Shown here piece after piece: positions 6,398-7,602 of a stretch of DNA of 7,602 bases (positions are counted from its first letter, which is position 1; each line of letters starts with the position of its first letter). Origin of the DNA: Fibrobacter sp. UBA1313. Its GTDB lineage: Bacteria; Fibrobacterota; Fibrobacteria; Fibrobacterales; Fibrobacteraceae. The notes beneath the pieces were generated by a model. That model saw only the letters and a list, made by a program, of their open reading frames with translations, searched no databases and was not told the DNA's origin. A program made the position numbers and the translations under genes. The DNA lies in the NCBI GenBank assembly GCA_002307115.1, contig DBTP01000061.1, positions 9,936-17,537 on the forward strand. Direction: 5' to 3'.

Positions 6398-7602
6398 ATG
6401 TGGAAAATTAAAGGGACTATTCCTTACTATATCTTTGTTTTTGCTTCTTCCTTCTTGCAGATGGGGCTATTTCTCTTTTTTGAAAAATGGCTATTCACGT
6501 CTTATAGTGGAGTTGATTTTCTTTTAAATAGTGCGCTATTGCAAGGACTATTCTTGCTTCCGTATGTGTTTATGCTCTCTCCCGCAGCGAATTTTTCGAA
6601 TATTTACCCTAAAGAAAAGGTGATCGCTTGGAGTTCTTTGGCAATTGTCATTACGATGATTTCTATTGCGACATGCTACAGCTTAGGATATGAGAGTATC
6701 GCTTTTTGGCAAGTTCTCATATTAGCTTCGGCTTTTGCAATCAATAGTCCTGCAAAATACGGAATCCTTAAAGAAATGTATGGCAATCAGTATTTAACCT
6801 ATGCGAATGCTTATTTGCAAGGCATTGCTGTATTCGCCATTGTCTGTGTTTCTTCATTGATGATGGGCATTTCGTTAGATTCGGAATCTTATTTTCAGTT
6901 GAAGTATTTCCCTTGGCTTTTTGTGGGGATGGGGATTATTGGAACCATCGCCACATTTTGGCTTCCAAAAGTGGGTCAGTCGAGCCCGTCGATGAAAGTT
7001 CGTTCCATTCGTCGCATGGTTTCTGCGACATGGAGTAACCCATTACTTCGCGTGAGCATTATTGGTCTTTCTCTGTTTTGGGGAATTGCGCAGGTCTTTA
7101 TTTTGCTTTCTCAGGATTTTTCTGGCGATAATATTTTGACGCTACTGCGGTACGGTCTCTTTTTCTCCGCTGTGGGAATGGTTTTGGGTTCTTTTATTGC
7201 GGCGCGCGCTTCCCGGAATTTTGTAGAAACAGGTCTCATTGCCATTTCCGTACTTGGCGGTTCTGTGAGTATGCTTTTGATCGCTTTATTTTCCAATGAA
7301 TTTGTACATTCCATCTTGTTTGGGTTGATAGGCTTTTTCTTCGGTGTTTTTTCAGTGATACTGAATTCCCTTTTGCAACAAAACACGCGTCCTGATTCTT
7401 CGGGGCGTATTCTTGCGGTATCCAATATGATGCAAATGCTTTTTCTCGGTGTATTCTTGGGACTTCAGGCTTTTTTGTTGCATTACACTTCTATTGAAAA
7501 ATCTGATTTCTTTATTATTCTCGCGGTGCTATTGTTGATCAGTTCTGGTTGGGCTTTGAGTAAAACGCCTCAGGCGCTTATTCGTGCTTGCCTTCGTACT
7601 TT
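6398..7602 (+). CDS. Second LplT-like MFS transporter, tandem paralogue, probably another LplT-Aas fusion (runs off the right edge)
   Basis: The frame is open from ATG 6398 to the window end, 401 complete codons with no stop. The protein begins MWKIKGTIPY and aligns without gaps to the first 141 residues of the preceding gene, about 56% identical by eye. Shared blocks are SALLQGLFLLP (45-55), SPAKYGILKEMYG (117-129, the classic LplT signature), a TW.NP..R..I.GLS.FWG.AQVF segment (211-234), ARASRNFVETG (269-279), LNSLLQ with TRP and SGRILAV (322-341) and PQAL (391-394). It has about 12 membrane segments and should move lysophospholipids across the inner membrane. It is about 10 residues shorter than its neighbour between TM5 and TM6. 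The visible part ends just where the first copy passes into its linker and PlsC domain, and the frame is still open there, so a full acyltransferase-synthetase extension is likely but not seen. The close spacing indicates one operon. Confidence 0.85.
   Translation, partial: MWKIKGTIPYYIFVFASSFLQMGLFLFFEKWLFTSYSGVDFLLNSALLQGLFLLPYVFMLSPAANFSNIYPKEKVIAWSSLAIVITMISIATCYSLGYESIAFWQVLILASAFAINSPAKYGILKEMYGNQYLTYANAYLQGIAVFAIVCVSSLMMGISLDSESYFQLKYFPWLFVGMGIIGTIATFWLPKVGQSSPSMKVRSIRRMVSATWSNPLLRVSIIGLSLFWGIAQVFILLSQDFSGDNILTLLRYGLFFSAVGMVLGSFIAARASRNFVETGLIAISVLGGSVSMLLIALFSNEFVHSILFGLIGFFFGVFSVILNSLLQQNTRPDSSGRILAVSNMMQMLFLGVFLGLQAFLLHYTSIEKSDFFIILAVLLLISSGWALSKTPQALIRACLRT

Noticed and set aside
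7111..7425. 104-codon minus-strand open frame near the right end
   Set aside because: It is antisense to the second MFS gene, whose frame is confirmed by the alignment with the first copy.
2973..7602. Mobile element or recent transfer as the source of the tandem copies
   Set aside because: No transposase, terminal repeats or target duplications are visible, and the copies are too diverged at the DNA level for a recent event.

Overview
The window looks like chromosomal DNA of a Gram-negative bacterium with moderate G+C (somewhat below 50% by eye). It encodes a signal-peptide lipoprotein, a predicted outer-membrane beta-barrel protein ending in Phe, and two inner-membrane proteins that link lysophospholipid import to re-acylation. 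The gene style and lipid genes would fit a Fibrobacter-like organism, but this is a low-confidence impression and no marker gene fixes the taxon.

Layout. The left 0.56 kb is on the minus strand. It holds a small lipoprotein gene (start 541) whose stop overlaps, as ATGA, the start of a gene that leaves the window at base 1 and looks like the N-terminus of a PhoH-family ATPase. An 81-bp AT-rich divergent spacer (542-622) separates this pair from a plus-strand series. That series is an M24 aminopeptidase P-like metallopeptidase (623-2047) with all five metal ligands, a secreted beta-barrel-like protein of unknown function (2091-2924), a 1138-residue MFS/PlsC/acyl-ACP synthetase fusion (2973-6389), and, 8 bp later, a second gene (6398 to beyond the window end) that is a diverged paralogue of the first fusion over its MFS part.

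How they work together. In Escherichia coli, LplT flips lysophospholipids from the periplasmic to the cytoplasmic side of the inner membrane, and Aas re-acylates them using a fatty acid that it activates on its own acyl carrier protein-like partner. Here both proteins are in one polypeptide, in the order transporter, acyltransferase, synthetase. The transporter part is duplicated in tandem, and the second copy very probably continues into the same enzyme domains outside the window. The two copies share about 56% of the first 141 residues by eye, so the duplication is old. The poorly conserved parts are concentrated in predicted periplasmic loops, which suggests different lysolipid or fatty-acid preferences. 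The membrane theme (lipoprotein, outer-membrane barrel, phospholipid repair) is consistent, but only the two fusion genes have a clear mechanistic link.

No RNA genes, mobile elements, CRISPR arrays or convincing terminators were seen. No gene-free stretch exceeds 81 bp.
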